Source of the DNA: Parabacteroides sp. | GTDB taxonomy: Bacteria > Bacteroidota > Bacteroidia > Bacteroidales > Tannerellaceae | Direction of reading: 5' to 3' | Assembly: GCA_017481945.1 (NCBI GenBank) | Contig: JAFUOJ010000020.1 | Coordinates: 45,456 to 109,455, forward strand | Length of the DNA: 64,000 nucleotides | Shown: in pieces, positions 1 through 9,827 of the stretch | Layout: the number at the start of each line of letters is the position of its first letter | Position numbering within the stretch: position 1 is the stretch's first letter | Notes under the pieces: model-generated | The model's database searches: none | Told to the model about the DNA's origin: nothing | What the model saw: the letters and a program-made list of their open reading frames with translations, nothing else | Translations under genes and position numbers: made by a program

Positions 1-1
1 G

Positions 2-2464
2 ATATTTACGGACGAGCTGGTCCGTGCCCGGAAAGAATATGACGCATTGATTAAGACCGGTCAGAAAGCCACCCCTGTGTGGAAGCAGATACTATCCTCC
101 TTGTTTTCCTGGCAAACGGCTATTACTACAGGTATCATGCTGCTTGTGATGTATGGGGATGAATTTGTGGAGTGGTGCAGCAACCTATTCAAAGGAGAAA
201 AACAACTCTCGGCCACCGAACGGGCACAGAGGGGGCTGACCGAGGCGATAAAGAAAAACGGTTATGGCATCGGCAATGAGATTGTAGCACTCAGAAAGTT
301 AAGCGATGAATGGTTGACATTGGGCGACAATATGGATGCCAAAAAGAAGTTCATTACGGATAATCAGACTGCGTTCGAGAAACTTGGGGTGGCCGTAACA
401 ACTACTGAGGAAGCAGAGAATCTGCTTGTGCGAAATACGCAAGCCTTTGTGGACTCGTTGACAAAGAGGGCAAGAGCCGCTGCAGGCATGAAACTTGCGG
501 CAGACGCTTATGAAGAAGCCTTAAAGAAGCAGGTGGAAGCGGATAAAATGTCGGACAAAGTTCAGAAACAGGATGTGATTGTAATGAACACTTCGGCCGG
601 GGCTGTCACGATGGGAACGGGGAAATTCTATGAAGTGGACAACGAAGAAAAGAAGCGTCTGAAAAAAGAAGTCGATGACTTGAATGCATTGGCTGAAAGC
701 TATATAAAGGTTTCGGAAGAGCTGGAGAAAAATGCAGAAAAAGGTCTTTCGGATGTAGGCATAAAAGAAAAAGAAGAAAAGCAGGACAAGAATGCCCAAA
801 AAGAAGCCGAGAAAGCAGCAGATAACCTTGAAAAGGCGAATGAAATGCTGCTTGCCATGAGAGAACAGAATACTCGGGCTGAAATCGGCCTCATGGAGGA
901 GGGAACAAAGAAGAAACTTGCCCAAATAGCATTGGACTATGATACCCGCAAGGCAGAAATAGCCCGTAGGGAAAAGGAACTTGCGGAATTGAACAAAAAA
1001 GCCGGTGGCGACGGAACACTGACCGAAGAACAACAGACGGAGATTGATGAAGCCAACCGCCTGAACGCGGAGAACCGCAAGCAGGAGGAGCTTGCCGTTT
1101 ACCGGGCTGAAACTGACGCCATGCGTGAGTTCCTGAAGGAATACGGCACCTACCAGCAGCAGAAACTTGCCATTGCGGAGGAATATGCCGAAAAGATAGG
1201 CAAGGCTGAAACCGAAGGTGAACGGATGATTCTGGCCAAGCAGCGTGACAAAGCTTTGGCCGGTATAGATATAAAGGCTGCCAAAGAACAGGTGGACTGG
1301 CAGAGTGTGTTCAGTGGTTTTGGCGGTGTGCTGCAGGAACAGATACAGCCTACCATTGAGAACCTGAAGCGGATAACCCGGTCGGAAGAGTTCAAGAATG
1401 CCCCTGTCCGGGACCAGCAGGAACTTTACAACATCATAGCGGAACTTGAACGCGACAACGCCAAGCTGGATTCGGAATCCTTCAAGAAGGTGGCCGACGA
1501 CCTGGAACTGTTCCGCAACAGCCTGAACCGTTACAATGAAGCGTTGGAACGGCGTGATGAAGCGGAAGAAAGGCTGAGCGTTGCCAAAGCTACCCTGAAA
1601 CAAGCCGAGGGGGACGGTGCCGATACATCGGAATTCCAGGCGGAGGTTGATGCCGCACAGGAAGCCTATGACCGTGCCAATGAAAGTGTGGAGACGTTCT
1701 CGGACATCCTGAATGAAAACAGCAAGGACTTGAACGAGTCAGCCACCCGTATAAGCAATTCCTTGAATGGTGTAGCCGGCGGACTTTCCAAACTGAAGTC
1801 CGGTTCCCTGCAGACTTCCTTTGAGGGACTGCAGGACTTGGGCGGTATCATCGGCGGAAAAGTGGGTGACGCACTGGCCAACATGGATCCGACGGGTATC
1901 ATCAGCGGTGTGCTCGGAATCGTGGACGTGCTGAAGGGTGGTGTCTCTTCCATTTTCGTGGATCTGCAGGATATGGTCTTCGGTGCCGTAGACGGAATAT
2001 TGAGTGACATATTCAGCGGGGACATTCTCGTGAAGACGTTGGAAAGTACCGTAAAGGGTGTCGGCGGTATCCTTGACACCGTGACGTTCGGCGGCTTCTC
2101 CTCCCTGTTCGGCAGCGGTGAAAGCGACAAGAATCTGGAAAGGGACATTGAATACCTGACCGCTTCCAACGACAACCTCCGGCAGTCCATAGACAATCTG
2201 GCAGACAAGATGGAAGATACAGCCGTTTCCGAGGCCTCCGGCGTGTATGAAAGACAAAAGGAGCTTCTGGAACAGCAGATGGCGAACACGCAGGAAATGA
2301 TGCAACGTTCCGGTGCGGCTTATAGCAACGGTTTTCTGGGTATCGGCGGTTCGCATTCGTCAAACCATAAGATAAACGAAGGAATGTCTTCCGCAGACTG
2401 GAAGCTCAGCAGTGAGGAAATGGCCAAGGTTGCCGATGAAGCCCGACCTCTATTCCAAGATTGA
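2..2464 (+). CDS. Phage tail tape-measure protein, 5'-truncated by the window and ended by a frameshift
   Basis: The frame is open from the first bases of the window, so the true start lies upstream. The visible part (about 820 residues) begins with a hydrophobic stretch (TAITTGIMLLVMYG), continues as long Lys/Glu/Ala-rich coiled coil, and ends in a Gly-rich hydrophobic region (for example VGGILDTVTFGGF). This is the usual architecture of a tape-measure protein, which sets tail length and helps DNA entry. The frame stops at 2464, but the next frame (see 2412-3149) continues the protein without a break in character: deleting one C from the CCC at 2442-2444 would read EADLYSKIE through the junction. 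The gene therefore appears split by a 1-nt insertion, a sequencing error, or a recoding site. Confidence 0.8.
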   Translation: MFTDELVRARKEYDALIKTGQKATPVWKQILSSLFSWQTAITTGIMLLVMYGDEFVEWCSNLFKGEKQLSATERAQRGLTEAIKKNGYGIGNEIVALRKLSDEWLTLGDNMDAKKKFITDNQTAFEKLGVAVTTTEEAENLLVRNTQAFVDSLTKRARAAAGMKLAADAYEEALKKQVEADKMSDKVQKQDVIVMNTSAGAVTMGTGKFYEVDNEEKKRLKKEVDDLNALAESYIKVSEELEKNAEKGLSDVGIKEKEEKQDKNAQKEAEKAADNLEKANEMLLAMREQNTRAEIGLMEEGTKKKLAQIALDYDTRKAEIARREKELAELNKKAGGDGTLTEEQQTEIDEANRLNAENRKQEELAVYRAETDAMREFLKEYGTYQQQKLAIAEEYAEKIGKAETEGERMILAKQRDKALAGIDIKAAKEQVDWQSVFSGFGGVLQEQIQPTIENLKRITRSEEFKNAPVRDQQELYNIIAELERDNAKLDSESFKKVADDLELFRNSLNRYNEALERRDEAEERLSVAKATLKQAEGDGADTSEFQAEVDAAQEAYDRANESVETFSDILNENSKDLNESATRISNSLNGVAGGLSKLKSGSLQTSFEGLQDLGGIIGGKVGDALANMDPTGIISGVLGIVDVLKGGVSSIFVDLQDMVFGAVDGILSDIFSGDILVKTLESTVKGVGGILDTVTFGGFSSLFGSGESDKNLERDIEYLTASNDNLRQSIDNLADKMEDTAVSEASGVYERQKELLEQQMANTQEMMQRSGAAYSNGFLGIGGSHSSNHKINEGMSSADWKLSSEEMAKVADEARPLFQD

Positions 2465-3149
2465 ATCGCTGGCCGATGACGGGCACAAGAACGCGGCCCA
2501 GTATATGGATGAATACATATCCTACTACAAGGAACTGGAGGAACTTCAGGAAGCCTACTATGAGAAGCTGACCGGCATGTCGTTTGACAGTGTGCGCAGC
2601 AGCTTCAAGAGTACCCTCCTTGACATGGAATCGGATGCTTCCACCTTTTCCGAGAATATCGGTGAAACGATGAAGGAGGGTATCATCGAGGGCTTGATGA
2701 GTGAGAAATATGATGCCTTGCTGAAAGAGTGGTACAGGAACTTCGCCGAATCCATGGAGGACGGCAGCATGTCCGAGGATGAGATAGAAGCCCTGCGTTC
2801 CCAGTATCAGGACATCGTGGATGACGCACTGGCCGACAGGGAGGCGCTTGTCAAGGCTTTGGGACTGGAGGGTACCGTTTCCGAAACGGGTACCACTCAG
2901 ACGGGGAAAGCCGGTGCTTTTACCACCATGACACAGGAACAGGGGACGAAGCTGGAAGGGCTGTTCACTTCCGGACAGATGCATTGGGCTTCCATAGATG
3001 ACCATGTGGAGGACGTGTCGGCAAAGATGGACATCGCTTCCGAGCACCTCCGCAAGATCGAGGAGAATACCGGTGATTGCAAGGATTCCCTTTCAGCGAT
3101 CAAGGAAGATATTAAGAAGATTATTCGTGACGGACTAAAGATGAAGTGA
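2412..3149 (+). CDS. C-terminal part of the tape-measure protein in the shifted frame
   Basis: This frame overlaps the end of the preceding tape-measure frame and runs to 3149, 2 bp before the next gene. From about residue 11 (DLYSKIESLADDGHK) the protein is acidic and helical and resembles the C-terminal end of Bacteroidales tape measures (YYKELEELQ.. then SFDSVRSSFKSTLLDM). The first ten codons read as noise (MRKWPRLPMK), so translation probably does not start at the ATG/GTG here unless it is re-initiated. I read it as the second half of one gene. Separate translation of a tail chaperone-like product is possible but less likely. Confidence 0.65.
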   Translation: MRKWPRLPMKPDLYSKIESLADDGHKNAAQYMDEYISYYKELEELQEAYYEKLTGMSFDSVRSSFKSTLLDMESDASTFSENIGETMKEGIIEGLMSEKYDALLKEWYRNFAESMEDGSMSEDEIEALRSQYQDIVDDALADREALVKALGLEGTVSETGTTQTGKAGAFTTMTQEQGTKLEGLFTSGQMHWASIDDHVEDVSAKMDIASEHLRKIEENTGDCKDSLSAIKEDIKKIIRDGLKMK

Positions 3150-3150
3150 T

Positions 3151-3615
3151 ATGGACAAGATATTAGGCGGACTGGTATTGATAAACGGTGTGGATATATG
3201 GACCGAATACGGTGCTTTCCTGACAGAAGAAAAGAAAGGCGGCCGTGAGAACCAGACATCCATACTCAAGCCGTCCAAAGTGAAGAAGCATACGGCGGTC
3301 GATATCCGGGAAGAGAACGGGAAGAAGTATTCGCAGAAGCTGGAGGTGGCCAATGACGAACGTGAGGTGACGCTTCACTTCGCCCTGTTTGCCGACACCC
3401 AAGCCGGCTGGCTGGAAAGATACCGGGCGTTTATCGCCTTCCTCAAGCAAGGGAATGACGGCTGGCTGGACGTGAACTTCACGGAACTGGGGCTTACCCT
3501 GCGGATGTTCTATGCGGACAGCACCAAGTTCGAGCCGCTTACCTACTTGTGGAAGGAAGGCAAACAGGCCAGCCGTTTCAAGGTCAAGTTTACGGAACCT
3601 GCCCCCATTATATAA
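3151..3615 (+). CDS. Small tail protein, distal-tail-like
   Basis: A protein of 154 residues whose gene starts 2 bp after the tape-measure stop and precedes the large tail/baseplate gene, the usual position of a distal tail (Dit) protein in siphoviruses. The N-terminus (LGGLVLINGVDIWTEYG) and the beta-rich body with many aromatic residues are compatible with a Dit-type ring protein connecting the tube to the baseplate. No diagnostic motif is visible, so the functional call rests on gene order and size. Confidence 0.55.
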   Translation: MDKILGGLVLINGVDIWTEYGAFLTEEKKGGRENQTSILKPSKVKKHTAVDIREENGKKYSQKLEVANDEREVTLHFALFADTQAGWLERYRAFIAFLKQGNDGWLDVNFTELGLTLRMFYADSTKFEPLTYLWKEGKQASRFKVKFTEPAPII

Positions 3616-3636
3616 CCATTAGAATGACATTGGAAT

Positions 3637-6600
3637 ATGCTTATAACTCTATATAACAGCAGCAAGGAAAAGAAAGCGGTCTTCGGTGTGAACGACAGCA
3701 GCTCCCAGGTGAAGGAAATCCATTCGGATAACGTCCTCAGCCTTTCCTTTACCCTGTATGAGCATATTGAACTTGACGTGAACGACTACGTGGACTTTGA
3801 GGGGGAACGCTACCGGATGACCGAACAGTACAAGCCGACGCAGAAGTCCATGCAGGAATGGGTGTATGACGTGAAGCTGTACGGTATCGAGAGCCTTATC
3901 AAGCGTTTCCTCGTGTTGAAGACCGTTGACGGCGAGAACGAGCCGGTCTTTTCCCTGACCGCCCCGGCACGCGACCATGTGGCCCTGATAGTGGAATGCA
4001 TCAACCTGGGCATGGGAACTACGGACTGGAAGGTCGGGGAAGTGGCCGACACCGGAAACATTACCATAGACTATGAAGGGACCTACTGCCATGAAGGGCT
4101 GAAGAAGGTGGCCGAAGCGGCCGGTACCGAATGGTGGTTTGACGGCATGACGGTGAACGTATGCCGTTGCGAACATGGCGGGGAACTGGCCCTCGGCTAC
4201 GGGAACGGTATCCTGTCCATTGAACGGGGAACCGCCGACAACGTGAAGTTCTATACCCGTCTGTTCCCGGTGGGAAGCAGCCGTAACATTGACCCGGCAC
4301 GTTATGGATACAGCCGTCTGCAACTGCCCGACGGAGCCAAGTATGTGGACGTGAATACGGACAAATACGGCATCATCCACCATTATGAGCAGGACGCCTT
4401 TTCACATATATATCCGAAACGTACCGGTACGGTAAGCAGTGTACGCAGTGAGGAGGTGACCGACGAGGACGGGAATCCGTTCACCGTCTATTACTTCCAG
4501 GATTCCGGACTGGACTTTGACCCCAACAGCTATGAGATAGCCGGGCTTGTCAAGCAGGTCACCTTCCAGAACGGGGAACTGAACGGCCGGGAGTTTGAAG
4601 TGAACTATGACAGCGAAACCAAGGAGTTTGAAATCATAACCGTCTGGCCCTACGATGACGGTACCCAACTGCCCGGGGGTGCGTTTGTCCCCGAAGCCGG
4701 GGATGAATACATCCTTTGGAATATCCGTATGCCGGACGAGTATTACCCCATAGCGGAGGCCGAATATCTGGCAGCCGTGAACGAGTATAATGCCGCCCAT
4801 GGCGTTGATGTATCCGTGTATAAATGCCCGACTGACCATGTATGGGTGGAGGATAACGGTGCGGAATTCTATCTCGGCAGAAGAATCCGTCTGGAAAGTG
4901 CCGAGTATTTTCCGGAAACGGGGTATCGCAGCAGCCGTATCACCAAGATGACACGGCGGGTGAACCTGCCTTCCTATGTGGAACTTGAGATAAGTGATGC
5001 CGTTTCCAAAAGCGGCATGGAAAACATCGAGGACAGCATTGACGAGGTAAGGAACATCGTACAGACTTCCAACGCCTCTTTCCCGGATGTGGTCCGTACT
5101 TGGGAAAGCACTCCGGCAAGCGACTATAACGTGTTCTCTTCCAAGCGTACCTTGAAAGAGATAGCGAACCGTGCCCTTTCCCGTCTGAATCCTGACGTTG
5201 CCCAGGGGTTGATACAGTTCCTTGACGGCATACAGACAGGAACCTATAAGGAAGGGGTTTCCGGTTCCCGTATCGATAAGGACGGCAATGCCGAGTTCGG
5301 GAAGATTATAACCCGTCTTCGTGCCATACTTGCGGAACTCCAGGTGAACGGTTCCGCCGAGTTCAGGGGGCAGCTCTCTTCTGAGGAGTTTGTTTCCGGA
5401 TTCCTGAACGGGAAAGGTTGGGCCATACTGAAGAAGGAAGTCCTCAATGCCCTCGGTGTTTCCGAAACGAAATATACCGGGGAGTTTGACGAGATAGTGG
5501 TGCGTGGAATGCTCCGCGTGTTTTCCCTTGTGGCCAGCCAGATGCTTGGGGAGAATGACAACCGTGTTTTTACCGGGATGATGGAGGTTGACCATTTCGA
5601 GGAAAGCAGCGGAAAGGTCTGGCTCCGCACTCAGGACGGCAAACTCTACAATCCTTTCCGCAAGGGCGACTATATCATGGTACAGCAGTACAACGGTATG
5701 CCTTCAGCGGAAAATGAATACTATATAACCAAGCACTATGAACTGATAGTAGAATCCGCCGGAATCGGTAATACCGATGACGGGGAGGACCGTCTGGATT
5801 GGATAACCTTTTCCGGTTTCCTCTCTGCAGACGGGAAACCGGCTTCAGAAACCATAGCTTCGGGTGATACCTTTACCCGTGTTGACAATGCGACCGACGC
5901 TGACCGCAAGGGTTTGATACAGATTATTACGGTCGGAACCGCCACTCCATATATGGATATCGTGTACGGCATGAAGACCGACCCGGACAATTCGTTGAAG
6001 GGCCGTATCGGTAACCTTCAAGGTGTCTACCACCACCTTTTCGGCTGGCTGGAAGGTTTCGGTGAACTTCTGATGAACCTGTATGCGGTCGGTGATTTCC
6101 GTCTCCGGCGTACCGGTGAGAGCCTTGACGCGAAGATTGAAATGCTGAAGGGGTTATTCTCCACTTCCTACCAGCGTGTGTCATACGATCTGACCGAAGA
6201 AGACAACTACCTGAAGAATGCGACCTTTTCCGAATCAATGGAAGGGTGGAGTACGCAAAATGACACGTCCGTGCTGATGAGCAACGGGGAGCCCCTTCTT
6301 GTCAACGGTGCGATATTGAACACGACGGGCAAGGTGGCTGCAATCGCGGAGTATGAAGGCCGTAACATGCTCCATATAAACGACAGCTATGTAAGCCAGG
6401 CCAATGCGGATATCCGTAAGCCGGGTACCCATAAGGAATATATCCAGGCAGAGGACGGTACGCTGACCGATGAGTATGTGGAGGTGGATGACACCCTTTT
6501 CCTTTCCGTCAAGTTCCTTGCGAAGACGGACGGCACGCTGACCATCGGAATGCAGGGTTCTTCCTCGGAAGACGGTTCGCTTCCGTTTGCCCAGGTTGCC

Positions 6601-8115
6601 GTGTCTTCCTCTACGGACTGGCAGATATTCCAATGGAGCGGCACCTGGGACGGTGTGGGAGATTTCCTCCTTCAATATACGGGTGAGATGTATGTCTCCC
6701 TTCTTTCGTTGACCGACAAGGCTCTTGATGACTTCAAGAAATCCGTATCCACCCGTATTGAACAGACGGACAGCAATATCCGGCTGTTGGGGACCAACGT
6801 GGACAATCTGAACGGAACGGTTACCGAACTTGGAATAGAGCTTGACGCGGCCGAAGAGGACATTTCCATCTATGCGGCCAAGACGGATGAAAATACGTCT
6901 TCCATTTCAGCCCTGAAGGTGGAGGTCTCCTCGATCAGCTCCACCGTTACCTCCGTACAGGGCGACCTTGCAGCGGCTGAAAAGACGGCTGCCGCTGCGG
7001 CACAGGCCGCCCATGACCGTGCCGACGAAGCCTACAGCGAAGCCTCCAGTGCCTGGTGGAAAGCCTACTATGCCCAGCAGGACGCTGACAGTGCCCAGTC
7101 CACCGCTGATGACGCCTACGCCCAATCAGTGGCGAATGCAACAGCGATAGAACAGAACGCAACAAGTATCAGTGCCATTGCCGGGCTTTTTGACAGCGAC
7201 GGGCATTTGCTGGAAGGCAGCGGTTGGGTTACTACTACCAACTATAATTCCCTCTATTCAAAGGTCTATTCGATGGACGGACAGCTGGCGGCAAAGGCCG
7301 AGCTGAGTACCAGTGTACAGTATGATCCGGATACCGGTCTTGTTACCAGTGACATCAAGCTGACTGCCGACAAGATAAGCATTGAAGGTATTACGACCAT
7401 CAACAATTCCTTCAGTGTGGATACGGACGGCACTACCCGTATTGCCGGATTCACCGTTTCCGGCAACGGGCTGGTCAATTCAGGGTTTGACAATGACGCT
7501 TATGTGATATTCCGTAATGATACCTACAAGACTTTTGCCGGCATTGGCGGCAATGTCCTTCCTGCATCTACGGGACTACGCGCTGTGGCAAGATTTGAAA
7601 ATCATGACACTACTGACCAATGGGGATTTGGTGCAAACTATGCGATGCTGGTTTCCGCTCAAGGAGGACGTGACAATGTGGCAATCGGTTTCAATGGCGG
7701 TAGCATATATGGTATGGCGATGAAGAATACAATCATCGGTACAGACATAACTTCGAAGACCCTTGAGAGGAGTGACTACAATGTCATAGCCATCAATACA
7801 AGCGATTGTACGCTGACACTCCCGACCATGCAACTGTATGATGACGGGCACGTCATCCGTATCAAGAGGCTGGGTAGTGGAGGGTTGAGTATCAAGATGG
7901 GGTATTGCTATACATGGAATGGAACCAGTTACCGCTATACAAGGCCTGTTCTGATTTACAACCAGAATTCCAAACTTACAGGAACAAACACATTATCATT
8001 CAGCAGTATCTGTGATGCTTTTGAATTGGTATGGTGCCGTGATATAAACTATACGGTGGACGGCACTCAGTATTACGGTGCCTGGGTGCAGTACAAACTG
8101 CCGAGAGACTGGTAA
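3637..8115 (+). CDS. Large tail/baseplate protein with fibre-like C-terminus
   Basis: A 1,492-residue protein. The first 400 or so residues are beta-rich (DYVDFEGERYRMTEQYKP and following) and sit where the tail-associated (Tal/gp44-like) hub protein is encoded, just after the Dit-like gene. The middle part contains carbohydrate-binding-like beta-sandwich sequence. Residues of about 1020-1180 form an Ala-rich coiled coil (EKTAAAAAQAAHDRADEAY), typical of a trimeric fibre shaft. The last 250 or so residues are Gly/Asn/Thr-rich beta structure (TTINNSFSVDTDGTTRIAGF), like tail-tip or fibre knobs. Likely a fused hub, spike and receptor-binding element. No protease or lysozyme active site was recognised. 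Confidence 0.65.
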   Translation: MLITLYNSSKEKKAVFGVNDSSSQVKEIHSDNVLSLSFTLYEHIELDVNDYVDFEGERYRMTEQYKPTQKSMQEWVYDVKLYGIESLIKRFLVLKTVDGENEPVFSLTAPARDHVALIVECINLGMGTTDWKVGEVADTGNITIDYEGTYCHEGLKKVAEAAGTEWWFDGMTVNVCRCEHGGELALGYGNGILSIERGTADNVKFYTRLFPVGSSRNIDPARYGYSRLQLPDGAKYVDVNTDKYGIIHHYEQDAFSHIYPKRTGTVSSVRSEEVTDEDGNPFTVYYFQDSGLDFDPNSYEIAGLVKQVTFQNGELNGREFEVNYDSETKEFEIITVWPYDDGTQLPGGAFVPEAGDEYILWNIRMPDEYYPIAEAEYLAAVNEYNAAHGVDVSVYKCPTDHVWVEDNGAEFYLGRRIRLESAEYFPETGYRSSRITKMTRRVNLPSYVELEISDAVSKSGMENIEDSIDEVRNIVQTSNASFPDVVRTWESTPASDYNVFSSKRTLKEIANRALSRLNPDVAQGLIQFLDGIQTGTYKEGVSGSRIDKDGNAEFGKIITRLRAILAELQVNGSAEFRGQLSSEEFVSGFLNGKGWAILKKEVLNALGVSETKYTGEFDEIVVRGMLRVFSLVASQMLGENDNRVFTGMMEVDHFEESSGKVWLRTQDGKLYNPFRKGDYIMVQQYNGMPSAENEYYITKHYELIVESAGIGNTDDGEDRLDWITFSGFLSADGKPASETIASGDTFTRVDNATDADRKGLIQIITVGTATPYMDIVYGMKTDPDNSLKGRIGNLQGVYHHLFGWLEGFGELLMNLYAVGDFRLRRTGESLDAKIEMLKGLFSTSYQRVSYDLTEEDNYLKNATFSESMEGWSTQNDTSVLMSNGEPLLVNGAILNTTGKVAAIAEYEGRNMLHINDSYVSQANADIRKPGTHKEYIQAEDGTLTDEYVEVDDTLFLSVKFLAKTDGTLTIGMQGSSSEDGSLPFAQVAVSSSTDWQIFQWSGTWDGVGDFLLQYTGEMYVSLLSLTDKALDDFKKSVSTRIEQTDSNIRLLGTNVDNLNGTVTELGIELDAAEEDISIYAAKTDENTSSISALKVEVSSISSTVTSVQGDLAAAEKTAAAAAQAAHDRADEAYSEASSAWWKAYYAQQDADSAQSTADDAYAQSVANATAIEQNATSISAIAGLFDSDGHLLEGSGWVTTTNYNSLYSKVYSMDGQLAAKAELSTSVQYDPDTGLVTSDIKLTADKISIEGITTINNSFSVDTDGTTRIAGFTVSGNGLVNSGFDNDAYVIFRNDTYKTFAGIGGNVLPASTGLRAVARFENHDTTDQWGFGANYAMLVSAQGGRDNVAIGFNGGSIYGMAMKNTIIGTDITSKTLERSDYNVIAINTSDCTLTLPTMQLYDDGHVIRIKRLGSGGLSIKMGYCYTWNGTSYRYTRPVLIYNQNSKLTGTNTLSFSSICDAFELVWCRDINYTVDGTQYYGAWVQYKLPRDW

Positions 8116-8142
8116 ATGTTGAACCATTAAATATATGACATT

Positions 8143-8463
8143 ATGAAAGTGAATTTCAAGAAAGAATTTGTGGATTGCTTCGGCAAGACGATTACGGAAA
8201 AGAAGAACGGTAAGGAAACAGCCCTCCAGATTTGGGAGAGCCTTGCCCGTAACCTGTTCAATCTCTCCATCCTTGGAGGTACTCCTATATCCCAGGATGA
8301 GAAATATACGGCCTACAGCCTGAGCATGCGCATTGCAGGCAATCCATCGGAGGTGGAAGTCAGTACAGAAGAGGCGAGCTTCCTGAAACGTGTATGTGCT
8401 GAACAACTTTCGGCCGGTGCATACGGTATTGTGGCCGATATAGTGGAAGGAAAAGAATGTTGA
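8143..8463 (+). CDS. Small prophage protein of unknown function
   Basis: A 106-residue protein in the tail operon, 27 bp after the large tail gene and overlapping the upstream reading of the next gene by a few bases. It is mixed alpha/beta with no signal peptide or membrane segment (starts MKVNFKKEFVDCFGK). Its position between two tail structural genes suggests a tail accessory or assembly protein. The family was not recognised. Confidence 0.6.
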   Translation: MKVNFKKEFVDCFGKTITEKKNGKETALQIWESLARNLFNLSILGGTPISQDEKYTAYSLSMRIAGNPSEVEVSTEEASFLKRVCAEQLSAGAYGIVADIVEGKEC

Positions 8464-8483
8464 ACCATAAAAACAGAAACAGT

Positions 8484-8762
8484 ATGAAAAAGAAATCATC
8501 GAATTCGTCGGTCAGTTATGACCCCGTTGTGTTGAGTGAGAATGCTTCAATCAACTTTACCCGTGTGAGCAACGCCAACGGTACCACCGTCTATGGAAAG
8601 ATAGTGAAGGACGGTGCCGAAGTCGGCAATGTGGCCTATGACAGCCGGGGCGGTTACATGAATACCAGCCTGAAGCCTTTTGCCGCACTTACTCAGGAAG
8701 AGGTGTCGGCTGTCTATGCGACCGTTCCGGGCTGTATCAATGAAATTCTTTCAGAAGAATAA
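8484..8762 (+). CDS. Small prophage protein, probable tail component
   Basis: A 92-residue protein from the ATG at 8484. An upstream in-frame ATG at 8457 overlaps the previous gene, and the MKKKSSNSS start is more natural. The body contains short beta-like repeats with Gly and Asn (NANGTTVYGKIVKDG). It lies 12 bp before the coiled-coil tail gene. Function unknown; a small structural or decoration protein is the simplest guess from context. Confidence 0.55.
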   Translation: MKKKSSNSSVSYDPVVLSENASINFTRVSNANGTTVYGKIVKDGAEVGNVAYDSRGGYMNTSLKPFAALTQEEVSAVYATVPGCINEILSEE

Positions 8763-8774
8763 ACGGACTGGATT

Positions 8775-9809
8775 ATGGGAGCTATACAGACCAGCCAACG
8801 TGAACTGGAGGCGTTCTATGCCCTCGCCCTTCCGGGTTTCCTTGAATACTTGAGGACACACGGTACGAGTGTCGGCAATGTAGAGCTTGCCACCACGCTG
8901 GAGGGGATAACCTCCCTTCCGGCACGTTATATGCTCGGTGGTGTTGAGAAGACGGTACTTGCCCCCCTTTCGCTTCTGACAAAGGAGGTTGACGCCCAGA
9001 TCATAGCGTGCATTGAAGCCACGACGGCTGCTAACAGTGCCGCTTCTGACGCCAATGCCGCAGCCAAGAAAGTTACTGATGCCATAACGGATATCAGTAC
9101 ACAGAAACAGGCGGCACTGGATGCCGCAGCCAGTGCGAACGCTGCCGCTACTGCTGCCACCAACGCCAGGGTAACATGTGAAAGTGTCACCCAAGCCTGT
9201 AAGGAGGCCACCGATTATTGTCAGACAAAGACCGCAGAATGTGTGGATGTCATAGCGTCGTGCCGTGCCGCCACCCAGGAATGTGTGAACGAAACGGCCA
9301 ACAGCAAGGTGGCCACAGCGGCCGCCAATACGGCTGCGGCCAAAGCCAACAGCGAGGCTTCCAACCTCTCTACGTTGAAGAACGCCTGCCAGGACGTTAC
9401 CACCCGTTGCGAAAGCACCAACCAGACCGCCGAGGAGAAGGTCGTTGAGATGGATACGCTGATGAAGAACTTTTCCGGCGAATCCCAGGCTTCCCCTGTC
9501 CGGATGGTGGTTGAAGCTCCGGCGGAAATCAGTACGTCCAACAAGGTCGCCCAGAAGATAGGTGTACAGCTTTATCCCGGTTACGTGATGAAGAATGTAC
9601 TCTACCGCAGAGAGGAGGGGGATTCCCTCCGCGCTGATCCTTCCGGTAACCTGAAGGTAACCGGTACCGGTACCAGCACTTTCTATGTAATCCCCACACA
9701 GAACACGGAGCTTTGGCAGGAAGTGAAGATAAATGTCCGTACCCCTCTGATCCGCCTGACGGGTGACGGCAAGATACGTTTGAACGGCGGTAGAATGCGA
9801 ATCGTATAA
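8775..9809 (+). CDS. Coiled-coil tail fibre/connector protein
   Basis: A 344-residue protein. Residues of about 75-225 are extremely Ala/Thr/Ser-rich with heptad spacing (AATTANSAASDANAAAKK and ANAAATAATNARVTCES), a long trimeric coiled coil. The last 90 residues (from about VVEAPAEIST) look like an Ig-like beta domain ending in a basic peptide (LNGGRMRIV). Such proteins usually join the baseplate to a receptor-binding tip. The next gene encodes the DGR-diversified tip candidate, so this protein may carry it. Several Cys residues in the coil (TCESVTQACKEATDYC) are unusual and might cross-link the trimer. Confidence 0.6.
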   Translation: MGAIQTSQRELEAFYALALPGFLEYLRTHGTSVGNVELATTLEGITSLPARYMLGGVEKTVLAPLSLLTKEVDAQIIACIEATTAANSAASDANAAAKKVTDAITDISTQKQAALDAAASANAAATAATNARVTCESVTQACKEATDYCQTKTAECVDVIASCRAATQECVNETANSKVATAAANTAAAKANSEASNLSTLKNACQDVTTRCESTNQTAEEKVVEMDTLMKNFSGESQASPVRMVVEAPAEISTSNKVAQKIGVQLYPGYVMKNVLYRREEGDSLRADPSGNLKVTGTGTSTFYVIPTQNTELWQEVKINVRTPLIRLTGDGKIRLNGGRMRIV

Positions 9810-9827
9810 CAATCAAAAACAGAAAAT

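Noticed and set aside
521-1603. 360-codon open frame on the minus strand
   Set aside because: A mirror of the Lys/Glu-rich tape-measure coding region (Phe/Leu-rich antisense product). Same reasoning for the long minus-strand frames at 4402-5595, 8751-9812 and 10050-11522.
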